DNA from: Colius striatus
Lineage: Eukaryota; Chordata; Aves; Coliiformes; Coliidae
Direction: 5' to 3'
Assembly: GCF_028858725.1 (NCBI RefSeq)
Contig: NC_084759.1
Location: 180,176,270 to 180,240,269 of the forward strand
DNA: 64,000 nucleotides
The position numbers and the translations under genes are program-made. Below, piece by piece: positions 1 to 10,870 of this stretch (positions are counted from its first letter, which is position 1; each line of letters opens with the position of its first letter). The notes under the pieces are model-generated. The model was not told the DNA's origin. It searched no databases and worked only from the letters and a program-made list of their open reading frames with translations.

Positions 1-3000
1 GAACTTTCCATTTTCACAACTTTCGGCATTTATCTTTGGAACTGTCACCTGTCATGCTTAATGAAACTAAGTGACAATTGTATTTCTTTTAGTACATTAA
101 TATAATTAGGGTTTTTTAAAACCCACTTCAGGGTTAAAATAAATCATAAAACTTCATTAACTATAGCAAGATAAGAAATCCAACTTAGTACTTTTTTTTC
201 CTAAAGTACTGTAGGTTTGCCTTACTGTTACTTTTTCTCCTCTAATAAATATTGATTCGAATGAAATACTTTATAACACATCTTTTTCCATTCATGAGTT
301 CTAGGTATCCGCCTTCACAAATGAAGACAAATGTATATGCACAGGTGTCTAGACAGATACTTAGACAAACATTAAAGTATATGTACAGAAATCTGTTGTG
401 TATTTCTAAAACCTTCACTTTATTTTACCAGATTCGGAAGTTAAGTATTTCACTGCAAACTGCAGAGAAAATTAACGTAATATTTTACAGCGTGCTGTAT
501 CCATGGGTCAAGATTCTGTTCGAGTCAATGTGAGGCCAAAATCATCCCGGTGTTCTCAAGTTCACTCATTTACTTTGAGAAAATGAGATCAAATATCATC
601 TGCTTAATTTTTAAAATTTTTATACTCCTGGGAGCTTGTTGATGCTATCTATCACTTCTCATTCCACAGCAAATCTCATAAAGGAGAAGAATTTCAAGTG
701 TGAAAGGCTACTAGAAAGTGTGTATGTCATAAGAGAAAGTTATTTTTTGGTATTAAAAGGGAAAAGACAACATATGTTTGTGTTTCTGCTCTACTCTCAT
801 CTTCTGTCTTTTCCAGCTATGCTTTTAGAACAAGATATTTCAGTGGAAAGATTTAGGGGCATTTATACTAATTCTTCATATATGACAACAGCATCATTTG
901 CATAATTTTCACATTCTCACAAATTAAGGAATTTAAAAAAAAATTCTTAGCATATGTGATCCCATTACTATGGCAGGCAGAAGGAGATACTTATGGAATA
1001 TAGGCCTTGAGTGCTACTTCACATAAAATTCCAGATGTAAATTGTATTTCTTTCGTCAAGAAAGTAAGACCTTAGTGATGCTATGACGTTTTGAGAGAGT
1101 ATTTCAATAGCCCTTTTCTAAATTCTATGTATTTCTTTTTCAGAATTAACCACAAATGGTAATAGGAAGAGGCAAGATACAATTCTGGTAAGAAGTATTT
1201 ATTTTTTTTGGGGCTGAGACTGGGAGGTGGCCACAGGAAGAATACTCTAATTCCCAGCCTCAGAACAGACTGCTGCTGAGATGGAGAAAAATTGAATGGA
1301 TTAGGTTGCTTCCTGTCCATACTCCAAGTGACAAAAACATGTGAAAAATGGCAGTTTGTGCTACTACTACCCTGATTTACTTTTAAATTATATTTATGGT
1401 GTAAACTTACTACAAGTATGCCTTTACCCTAAAAACTTGGACACACTAAAAAATGTCTTGAAACCCACAGGTTGCTTGGAGGTTTAACTAGATTCTGAAG
1501 AGTGTTGGATCAAGTTCAGGATTCGTTAACCACTAGTAATTTTTTAAAATCTCACTTTTTAACAAGATATTTTACTAACGTAACAAAATAGGGAAAACCC
1601 AGGAAACTGGTCAGAAATACAGGACTGAAATGTCAGAGTTTCTACAGCGAAACCACCTATGCCGCAATTGCTTTAATTTTACTTGACTATAGATAATGGT
1701 TATCACAACTTTACTTTTATTATAATAAAGTGTATAAAATTGAAAATTCAAGTAATTTATCAAGAAGACCTGATGCTCAGTTTGGAAAACCACAGAAAAG
1801 TATTTAACTTGGTTTTGCTGATCGCTGATGATCAAGGTAATTTACAGACTGCTGGCATTTATATCTTGAAACTATCTCTGAGAAGGGGGAAGCCAGGTAT
1901 GTTAGAATTATAAAATAACAGAGTACAAACTATTTTACTTTTATTTACAATAATAAAAAGCCACAACAGTTCAGACCTCAAAATAACTGCTTGTGTAAGT
2001 TTACAGGGGCCTATTTATAGCTCTTACAATGTAAAACAATGTTAAATAAAGTGATACTTAAACATTACAACTGTTACAGCATTTTCATTAATACTTTAAT
2101 TTTTTTTAAATAAACCACAGAAAAAAGGAAAAGAGAACTGAAGGATTTTGTATAATGCATTAGGCTTCCTCACTAAACTAAAATGCAACCATTTATTTTA
2201 AAGGGAAAACACTAAAATTCCAGTGATTTTATGCCCATTTACACACACACAGTCTCTCTGATATGTGGTAGATATTACACACATTAATGTAGAATATAAT
2301 TGTGTCTATCATTCAGTGGAGTGGGCAGGACTCCATTCCCATATATGTGATCCAAACATACCAGCTGTATGGGAGATCCTTTGAATCTGTGTTTTCCAAT
2401 TTTATTAATATTTTAGCTGAGGTATTATTACAGTCATGCATAAATATTTGGTTCTTGTATGGTCAGTAGCTTATACCTGCCATTAAGTGCCAGAGTGCTT
2501 ATATTAATACTTTTTGAAGTTAATGTCTCTGCAGTGATATCAAAACTATAAAATTACTTTCCAGTACTGCCTGTTAAAAAAATATAGCTGAAAGTATTTT
2601 GAAACTAACAGCCAGTATGGTCACTATGCAGTTCTTGAAACGGTATAGGTAACTTTGTCTCGTGTCTTTCTAGGTATTCCAGCAAGTCTATAGGATGAAG
2701 AAGGGTACTGACAAAAGCCAAGTTGTCCTTAGCTTTTCTTTTGCGTCCTGGGGAAAATCCCCATCCTGGGAGCATAGACACAATTATATCAGACTTGCTT
2801 TACTTCCACTTAGCTAGGCAAGAAACCACAACAGAAGATAATTTTTCTTTAACTCCCTTTTTTAGACAAGTAAGGGTGCCTTTTTCCATTTGCACTTCCA
2901 TGGGTCCCCAGGGTGCTCATTTGTTAGTGTAGAAAAACAAAAAAATTGATCCAAATGAAGTTTTGTAATCGTGTTATTTTGTAAAGTTATTTTTTAATTT

Positions 3001-6000
3001 TAATTCTGCCCAGTCTAGAGAATTACATGTTCCTGGCTGGCAAAAAGAAAAAGCTGTTATTTAGGCAAATATACAAACAAACAATATCATGATAGTTAAA
3101 AATACTATTAGAACTCATTTGTATGTTCATTCTTCCTAAGACCTGTATTTTACATGTAATATCCAAATGAGTATTTGATGCTCATTTAATGCCAAAATTA
3201 AAAACCAGAAGGATATGGTCAGGCAATTCAAGAGAATATTGATTATGAGACAGAACAACAAATGGAGAAAAAGACCTCATGAAATATTTTACTTCACGAA
3301 AACCACAATACACAGAATTGTTGCAGTACTGGATGTCTTTTTCTTTGTGAGTGATGAAAATATTGGTGAGAAATGACTGTATGAGATGGCACAGTTATGA
3401 CTAAGAGGCATAAGAAAATAACTTCTGCTTCTATGTATAGCAATGACTTTTTATCAAAGATTAGGTTGTGCATTCAGTATTATGGACTCATAATATGCAA
3501 ATGCATTCTGTTGTTAATACACATTCACAGCATACATGTTAGTGGTTCCAAAGGGGCAGTTATAATATATGCTCTGAATATGTATTAAGAATAACACACA
3601 ATATCTAAGTAAGAGCATTCTAGATTATGAAAATACGACATAAAATGCACAATGTTTTTAATACTCATTCATAGTGTACTCTCTGGATGCTCAGAAGGAG
3701 AAACTGTACTGTGTATTGCAAACTCCTACTGAAGATGCACAAAATTAACTAAATCTGTATAGATCTCCAGACGTGGTGCCATGATCTCATACAGCAATAT
3801 AAGATACAGTCTTCTGTCCTATTGCATTATTTATTATATTTGTAAAATATGCTTGTTTTAGTATTTTTCATTTTAAGATTTTAGGGAAAGTTTGACTAGG
3901 TATTCTTTTCATATGGAAATATTTTTATGGAATTCTGAATACAGTATTTTGTAAACATCATTTGATATTGGCAATTAGTTTGATACTGCTGAGAAAAGGT
4001 AATGTAAATTTCATGAATACTCACAATTGTAAGGAATGTGCATAAAATACTAATGTAGTATAATGCCAGATCCTCATAGTGCTCAGGTTACAAAAGCAAA
4101 AGGAGCCTTGTTAACCTGAAAAGCTACAGAAAGAAATATTTGGCTCAGGGTTTTTTTGGGATTTTTTGCTTGGTAAAAATAGAGCATCTAGGTTTCTCAC
4201 AACTAAGGGGTTCAGGTAAATTCATTACATCACTCTAAATTTACTAAGTCTCTATATAGTTCATTTTACAGTATTCTGTGTTCAGTTAGACATACTTTTT
4301 AATTAATATTCATTGAAACTTCCTGTCCTGTTAGCTCAAAAAATGCTGTTGTCTATTGTTTGTCTTTGCTGAGATGATCCTTAATATAAAGACAAGTTCC
4401 AAAGAATTTTGTATGCATTAAAAAAATAGTATTTTTAAACATTCATTTTTTCTGATTTTCAAGCATATTCTGAAGTCCTAGGTAACTTTTTTATTCAGGT
4501 GTAATATTAACTGTAAAGTGAAAAGCTGAATAACTGGAGAGAATATATGCAAATAAATTAACTGTTGCAATCCAGTACACTTATTTGTAATTGAATACTG
4601 AGTATTTCTTATTGACTTATTTGTAAGAATGTAATGAATTACTAGATGACATTTTGTTGTGATGAAACGACATTTTGCACGCCTCAATATATGATCTGTT
4701 ACTTTTTCATGTGAGATCTATTACCTGCTTGAGTGAGCTACTTGCTTGAGCTTGTTAAGGAATAGCTGAAACCACCATAAACCATACCATGTGATGTGTT
4801 TTGCCCTAAGTAGGATAAAGCCTGTTGAGCTATATTCATCTTCATGCTACTCCATGGACTTCATTGGGGTTACATCAGAAATAATCTCAGAATATTTTAT
4901 TTTGGTTTACTCTGTAATTTATCCATTTAAATGAAATCTTTCCAATCTGTGTTAGAAAATATTTTACAAAAACGAACTATTTCTTATACTTGCTGGAAAT
5001 AGAAATATAAAATGGAAAAAAATACTTTTACATATTTTAATTTCATGTTTACACTGAGTTTAATTCTCAATTGCCAGCTCAAGCCAGCACGGAGTAGTCA
5101 TTAAACATCATATTCCCTTTCTCCCCATTGTAGTGTACATCCTGTGGCAGAAAAACACCACACTTGGACAAGAATAATTTATAGTAGAAAGTCCTCTTCT
5201 CGCTCCCAGGGCCATGTACAGCATTACTTGAACCAATTGCTTCTCCAAAAGAGAACGTATTTATTAATTCCATTTCTGGTTATGGAAGGAGTTAAATCTG
5301 CATCTCTTTAATTTCATTTTGGGCATCCTCCCATTTAACTGTTTCTATGTTTGAACTCTTTGGAGGTACATTTCCTTGGACTAGAAGGGATTAGTTGCCA
5401 TATTGGGACCAGCTGGTGTCAATTCCACAGCACTTCAGTGATTATGATTTATAGAGTACAAACCCTCATCTACAACACAGCTGCATCCAGCTCTGTTCCG
5501 GCACCTGACAATTTACACGGCTTTAGGCACAATGGTTTGGAGAAGTGCAATACACAAGCTAGGCCATGAGCACCAAGAATGAAAAGTACTCCAAATCAGG
5601 CATGGTAGTGATTTTCAAATTCCTTTTTACTGGGCTTTTACGAAAACATTGCATGTATTTTTTGATCTAAAATTAAAAAAAAAAACAAAACAAACCTACC
5701 AAACAAAATAACCTCAACAATTTGCAAGCCTCACTTTTAATACTGTTATTTTATAATATCATTTGAACTCCAAGTCTTTTATTTAGCCCTTTTAACTAAA
5801 ATAGTCTTACTATTTCAGCATTGCTGCACTATAAAATGTTTAGGACAGAGATCCTGTCATGATCCTAATACTTAGATATGAAGTTTAGAGCAATACAAAT
5901 ATGTTAAAAATGCACATTACAAAGTTGAAAATCATGTTCTTGGACATAGTAGGATAACTTGAACTCACAAGTACTAAGGTACAAGCAATCAGCTACAATA

Positions 6001-6098
6001 AGATTTACTAAATATTATTGTCCATCTTTAGAAACATTAAAGTGGTCCACTATGTTACAAAGTATGTAAAATGCTCTGTTTCTGCTGATGTAAGAAAG
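1..6098. other. Intergenic flank upstream of MDFIC, no gene seen
   Basis: This stretch is AT-rich and the open frames are short (under 100 codons), without recognisable domains, consistent splice sites or similarity to families I know. I see no CR1 tail, LTR end or RNA gene. A short CA run lies near 2241-2250. Distal regulatory elements of MDFIC could lie here but nothing in the sequence proves one. Confidence 0.6.
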
Positions 6099-7045
6099 TG
6101 TGGTGGTTTAGCCCGATGTCCACCCAGTCATAACATCACTCCCTCTCCTAAACTGGACAGGAGAGAGAGAGAAATATAACAAATGGCTTGTGGGTTTAGA
6201 TAAGGACGGAGAGATCACTCGGCAATTAGCATCACAGGCAAAACAGACTCAGGGAGAAAAAGGTTTCATTTATTAAAGAAACAGTAAGAGCAGGGAGATG
6301 AGAAATAAAACCGTCTTAGAAACACCTCCTCCCACCCCTCCTCGTCCCAGGACTCCCTTTCCTTACACCCCCAGAGGCGCAGGGGATACGCGTTGCAGTC
6401 AGTTCATTACAGATGGACTTTGCTGCTGCTTCTTCTCAGGGAGAGGCCTTCTCACACTTCCTACTGCTACACTGTTGGGTCCCTCCCATGGGAGACAGTC
6501 CTTCATGGACTTCTCCAGTGTGGGTTCTTCTCATGGGCTGTAGCTTCTCACAAACTGCTCCAGCATGGGGCCTCCCATGAGGGCAGCTCCTCACACACTG
6601 CCCCAGTGTGGGTCATCCACCACGAGAACAGTCCTTCAGGGACAGACTACTCCAGCCTGGGTCCCTCACAGGATCATAAGTCCTGACAGCAAACATGCTC
6701 CAGCGTGGGTACCTTCGCCACAGACTCCCAGGTCCTGCCAGGAACTTGCAGCAGGATGAACTTCTTACAGTCACAGCTTCTTTCAGGCATCCACCTGCTC
6801 CGGCATGGGCTCCTCCACGGGCTGCAAGTAGATCTCTGCTTCCCGGTGGTCCTCCATGGACTGCAGGGATACAACCAGGCTAGGCCTGGGTCAGGTGCAG
6901 GGTCCAGCTTAGAATTGACTGGCCCTAACCCTGTCAGCTGAAGGGGAAGCTTCTGACAACTCTTTTTGTTTAAAGAAGAGCACACCTGTAGCCCCCCCCC
7001 TTGCTCCAAAAAAAAAACCAAACTGGCCCAGGCAAAACCACTACA
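6099..7045 (-). mobile_element. Solo LTR of an avian endogenous retrovirus
   Basis: The element is bounded by TGTGGTGGTTTAGCCC at 6099 and GGCAAAACCACTACA ending at 7045, so it begins TG, ends CA and has short inverted termini, as LTRs do. The flanks 6094-6098 (GAAAG) and 7046-7050 (GGAAG) look like a 5-bp target-site duplication with one mismatch. Read on the minus strand it starts TGTAGTGGTTTTGCC and has AATAAA at 6274-6269 near its 3' end, so it lies in minus orientation relative to MDFIC. No gag, pol or env remains on either side, so it is a solo LTR, presumably left by LTR-LTR recombination. The central part (about 6510-6840) holds diverged repeats with a CTCCAG-YRTGGG core. Open frames here (for example 6393-6686 and the complement of 6674-7057) are chance frames in this GC-richer, repetitive DNA. 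The exact family (ERVL-like or ERVK-like) cannot be settled by eye. Confidence 0.82.
6513..6840. repeat. Diverged tandem repeats inside the solo LTR
   Basis: A core like CTCCAGCATGGG recurs at 6513, 6558, 6601, 6650, 6698 and 6798. Spacings are 45, 43, 49, 48 and 100 (about two units). Between cores are variants of CTCCCATGGGCTG and of CTTCAGGGAC. The units are well diverged, so this is an old array that came with the LTR family, not a recent microsatellite. Confidence 0.7.
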
Positions 7046-9245
7046 GGAAGTCAGCATCAGTTAGAGTAGCCTCGAGGAGGGAATGGTATGTGTTAGAGGA
7101 AATTGGGGCACATACAGCTGTGTTGATCCATAAGTAATAGTCATTGATTACTTTGCCGTGTAAGTCATAACATTTTTAATTAAAAAGAAAAAGAAGAGTT
7201 ATGCACAAATTTTCTACAGCATTGCTGAGGTGAGGATAAGTGACTCTGCTATTCAAAACTTTCTCCACAAGAAACTAAGACTCAGAGTCTGCCTTGGAAA
7301 ATTCAAGCTAGGAATATAGATGAAGTTTTTAAGTAAATAACCTTTGCAGCAGTTAATTTTGGGATACTGTCTTTCTAAAACACTTTCTTTTGGTCGGTCA
7401 CAAGTCTGTTTTGACTGGAGTTAATATGTACCCTCTGGCTTGTGTAGGAGCTCAGGCTACAATAGTGATGACAAATTTTGTCCTAAAAACATCTGATTGT
7501 ATTTTGTGTTCTGTGCGCTTGTAATAGTAATTTGTTTTACAAGATTTTTTTTAATAGGGGAAGAAAAATGAGTTTGGATTTTGGGGGTTTTTTATTTGTT
7601 TGTTTTTCTTTCAGGAAATTTTACCTGCCTACAACTGATACTTATTGCCTATTTACAAGTGTTTTGAGTTTCTCTTTACATTCATGCTGAAATCTGATAT
7701 TAATGGTCTAGATGATCATACCTGAATTTTATGATCTAGCAATGGAAGTATATGTTGGAACACATACATGCTACAGCCTAGAACTTGATTCCTGTAGTGA
7801 GACAACATACACCTCATATTTGCATTCTGTTGAAAGGCTGCTGATGTTAGTGTCTGAAATGCCCACTTCATGAGAATTTTCAATAACATTTTATAATTAT
7901 ATATCTTTTAAAGGAAAGTAATAAAACAATTATCTCCGATTACCCATATATTTGTTAGAACTATTTTGTACTGTCAGGATGTGCTGTATGGTTTGCTTAT
8001 ACCAATGAACTTTGTCTATCTATGGTATCTCATTAACAGTGACCACAATTGTATCCATCTTCTTACAATCATCACAGCCTTCGGTATGTAATATATTATG
8101 TATTGTGTGATATTTTTAATGTTTCAATGAATTGTGTTTTCCATATATTGAATTATCTTTTTTAAAAATCTGATTTTGCTGAGGGTTATTTCCTGCTGCA
8201 TCAGTTGCAGTATCAGTTGAAGATTCTCTTCCTTTCATTTAGTTCCTTTAAACTCTATGTAGGCTGCTATACAATTGAATCTTAGCAGTGTGAGCTCAGC
8301 TCATCATCTTTTTTAAGAAGATAAACTGAACATGATCCGAGTTTACCATGTGCGTTTCATAGATAAGGTTAAAAAAACATCAAAACACTATCATGACATG
8401 GTGTCAACTCTTCATAGACATTTATTATCCAATGAAATATATTGAAGATAGGGTGTGGTTGGCTAAACTGTTGCTCCTCCCACTGTTCTCTGCTATATTT
8501 CCAGTTTCAAAAGGAAAAACACAGGCTTGTATGTTGAGTATGAGTCATAACCTCTCTTCTGCTACTGACTCACTTAGGAGTTTGAGGTAAGTCATTCTAC
8601 CTTATGTCCCAATTGCTCTGCCCCCAGGACAGCAAGGAGAGAAGTAACTACGGAAAGTTATGCAATGTTTTTGTAGATGAAAAGTGTAGATATTAAGACC
8701 AGTATTATTATTATGCAGTATGATAATGACTTTGTGTGCCCAAAATGGATATTTTACATAGCTTCTTTCCCACATAGAATCTTTTTTCCCCTTTGTGATG
8801 GAAAAAGGTTAAAGAAAGATTATATTATACCAGAGAACACCTTAAGTTAATGAAATGATTATTGTATTTCTCAGAAGAAAATATATACACCTTTTATCAC
8901 AATGTTCTCTTTTGCACCAATAATGACCAATAATAAAGCTATACAGTGACGTGGAATTATTGATGACTCCTGAAATAAGAGAAGGCCCTGAAGGATGTAG
9001 AGTTTTACACAGAACTGGCTCCTACTCAAGTACTTCTACTATCCTGGTTTGTTTGCAAGCATAGCAGGGAAATGCTAAACTTTAATAAGTAAACTTACAA
9101 TACTTGAGAATATTTCTTAGCACTTACAATATCAAAATAAGTATCCATCAGTTATAGTTTCTTATGTTAGGATGTAGGTAGTCTGGCTATTCTGTCTTCC
9201 TACTTTTGTTTCCTCCAAAATACCTGGCTGGGTGGATGGTGCTTC
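7046..9245. other. Non-coding flank, nothing recognised
   Basis: AT-rich unique-looking sequence between the solo LTR and a CR1 tail. The longest open frame (8393-8590, 65 codons) has no recognisable features. No RNA gene, repeat family or splice structure was seen. Confidence 0.55.
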
Positions 9246-9351
9246 GAGAAACCTGGCTTAGAGGAAAGTGTCGTTTAAGCAGAGGGGCTGGAACTAGATG
9301 ATCTTTCAGGTCCCTTACAACACAAACCATTCTATAGTTCTTTGATTCTAT
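9246..9351 (+). mobile_element. CR1 LINE 3' end fragment
   Basis: The stretch shows the CR1 3' UTR landmarks in order: an ACCTGGCTTAGAGGAAAGTG segment, GGAACTAGATGATCTTTCAGG (about 9290-9310), TCCCTTACAACACAAACC and a degenerate ATTCTATAGTTCTTTGATTCTA tail near 9330-9351. CR1 copies are usually 5'-truncated, so only the last hundred bases are present. Plus orientation. Confidence 0.88.
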
Positions 9352-10019
9352 GTACACCATAATAATACATACTAGTAAGGTATATTTAGTAAACTGTCAT
9401 AAAAAAACCCCTAAACCCCGCTTCTAAGTAGCTTATGGACACCAGCATACATGAGCAGTAATTGCAGTCCTCCACTGGGCATGAACAAATGATGAACAAA
9501 CAAAATCTTGCCATGGGAAGGAAATGTGTTTCCTATACAGAGAACATAGGTAACATCATCTGACAGATGATCATGGTGGAAGTAGTTTGCATTATTGGGT
9601 ATTACTTCTGAAAAAAAAAAAATAAGCTTGTATTGTCTTTTGGGTTGCCTTGAATGCTTCTGTATGTCTGCTTTAGACTCCTTTTTCTTACATTCCTGCA
9701 TATTATCAAGTAAGGTACAGGAAAAGGTTAGGTTGTGTAAGAACTGATCTTTTAGAAGGGTGGAAGGGGCGGGAGGACAGGCGTGGAGGCCTATGGCGCT
9801 TCACATGCCTATCTGTACCCTCTTCTGAGGTGCAACTGGTTCAAGGCAAAACAATAACCACAGCCGACAACTTCTGAGCCAGCGGTTACACCACTTAAAG
9901 GTGCCCCTGCACCGCTGCCAAGCGCTGCAGCTGCAGACCCTGTCCAGGCATGAAAGCCTGCCTTTCAGGGTTTTTTTTTTTTTTTTTTTACTTCTTCCCT
10001 ATTTCTGCTTGACGAGTTT
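9352..10019. other. Upstream flank of the MDFIC CpG island
   Basis: Mostly unique sequence whose GC content rises from about 9755. A run of 19 T lies at 9971-9989, directly before the GC-rich island. The region may belong to the proximal promoter; no TATA box or transcription-factor site can be fixed with certainty. Confidence 0.45.
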
Positions 10020-10664
10020 CGGCCTCCGTGGGGAATTTCCGTGGCTGGAGGCCCAGCTAGGGGTGGGGGGCAGCGAAGCGCTTGGCTGCCCGCCCCCGCG
10101 GCCCCGACCCTGGCCCCGGCCCCACACAGCCCAGCCCAGCCCTGCCCAGCCCGCGGGCCCGTCGCTGGCGGGCGGCAGGACCTGCAGAACCGCCGCCCCG
10201 AGCCGCGGCCGCCAAGAGCCGGAGCGGGATGTTTCATTGTCCGGAAATGGTGGAGAAGGAGTGACTGGCGACGGAGGGACGGCGGGTGTGAGTGCCACTG
10301 TCTGCGCGCCCCTGCCCGGGGGAAGGCACAGGCAGGCCCGCGGGGCGGGCGGCTGCGGCGCGGGGGTTCCCGCCGTGGGGCGCAGAGGAGGCCGGGTGGC
10401 GCGGCGAAGCGGGAGGAAATGCGGCGCTAGGGCAAGCCGCGCCGTGCTGCCCGCCGGCTCGCTCCGCCGGGAAGGACGGGACGCCCTGGAGCCCCGCGCT
10501 GCCGGCCGGCTCTCGGCCCGTGGCCGCACCCGCCCCGCGGCCGCCGCCCCCCGGCCCTGCGGGTGCTCGCGGCGGGGGGCAGACGGCGCGCCCGCCGCAG
10601 CGCCGCGAAGTTGCTGCCGTTCCATTGCGGTGCCTCCTCAGTCCCTCGCCCCTGAGCCGTGAGT
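10020..10664. promoter_or_regulatory. CpG island, presumed MDFIC promoter and first-exon region
   Basis: Base composition changes sharply here: the stretch is very GC-rich with dense CG dinucleotides, against an AT-rich background in the rest of the window. It lies immediately 5' of the coding part of exon 1, as expected for a broad CpG-island promoter. Long overlapping open frames exist on both strands (9901-10662 plus, 9999-10625 minus), but stop-poor frames are expected in such composition and none resembles a known protein. The transcription start cannot be placed from sequence alone. A TATA-like CATAAAAT lies just downstream at about 10671-10678 and could serve a start near 10700. Divergent transcription is possible. 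Confidence 0.82.
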
Positions 10665-10779
10665 TTTCTGCATAAAATACAGTAACGAGCCCTTTCATTT
10701 GCTTCTTCCTTCAGGGTCGCGTGTTAGTTTTGTTGGAGGGGGGTGCAGGCTCCTTATTACTCGGTGAGAGAGCTGGCAG
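10665..10779 (+). promoter_or_regulatory. MDFIC: MDFIC 5' UTR next to the start codon
   Basis: The leader directly before the start ATG at 10780 contains an in-frame TGA at 10765-10767, only 15 bases upstream. The start context is weak: C at -3 and T at +4. A pyrimidine stretch ending in CAG at 10712-10714 looks like a splice acceptor, so part of the 5' UTR may come from a separate upstream exon in the CpG island. The 5' boundary of the transcript is not known. Confidence 0.5.
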
Positions 10780-10870
10780 ATGTCCCAAGCGAGAGAACCT
10801 CTTCCTCCGGGGCCTGAAGGGCCAGAACAAGCTCCGACTGAAAACAGCTCTTTGATCTCCCTCCCTCGAG
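10780..10870 (+). CDS. MDFIC: MDFIC coding exon 1 (residues 1-30)
   Basis: The ATG at 10780 opens a frame coding for 30 residues that begin MSQAREPLPPGPEGPEQAPT, followed by one base of codon 31 and a consensus donor (GAG|GTAAGTTG, GT at 10871). The pattern of Ala, Glu, Leu and Pro-Gly-Pro-x-Gly-Pro matches my recollection of the start of human MDFIC short form. The segment is proline- and glutamate-rich with no signal peptide and is probably disordered. This start was chosen because it matches that N terminus and because an in-frame TGA lies just upstream. The Kozak context is weak, so other starts may be used. The exon joins exon 2 in phase 1. Confidence 0.85.

Noticed and set aside
252..905. 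Two open frames of 93 and 89 codons near the left edge
   Set aside because: No domain, biased composition, codon pattern or splice context supports them; lengths are within chance for AT-rich DNA of this size.
6298..7057. Overlapping open frames of 60-127 codons on both strands
   Set aside because: They lie entirely in the solo LTR and follow its internal repeats; they do not encode retroviral or host proteins.
9901..10662. A 253-codon open frame across the CpG island (plus), and 208- and 154-codon frames on the minus strand
   Set aside because: Composition alone makes stop codons rare here. The translations are low-complexity Pro/Ala/Arg/Gly, overlap each other on both strands and match no protein I know. 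The plus frame stops at 10660-10662 and again at 10765-10767 before the MDFIC ATG.
10659..10714. A donor-like GCC-GTGAGT at 10659 and an acceptor-like CTTCCTTCAG ending at 10714
   Set aside because: An intron of about 55 bases would be unusually short for a vertebrate, and joining the frames does not give an open reading frame into the MDFIC ATG. The acceptor alone may still be used with a donor further upstream, for example near 10285.
10761..10770. A donor-like CG-GTGAGAG directly before the MDFIC start ATG
   Set aside because: Splicing here to exon 2 would remove the conserved N terminus, and the frame upstream has no suitable ATG. The GAG-GTAAGT donor at 10871 is stronger and gives the expected protein.
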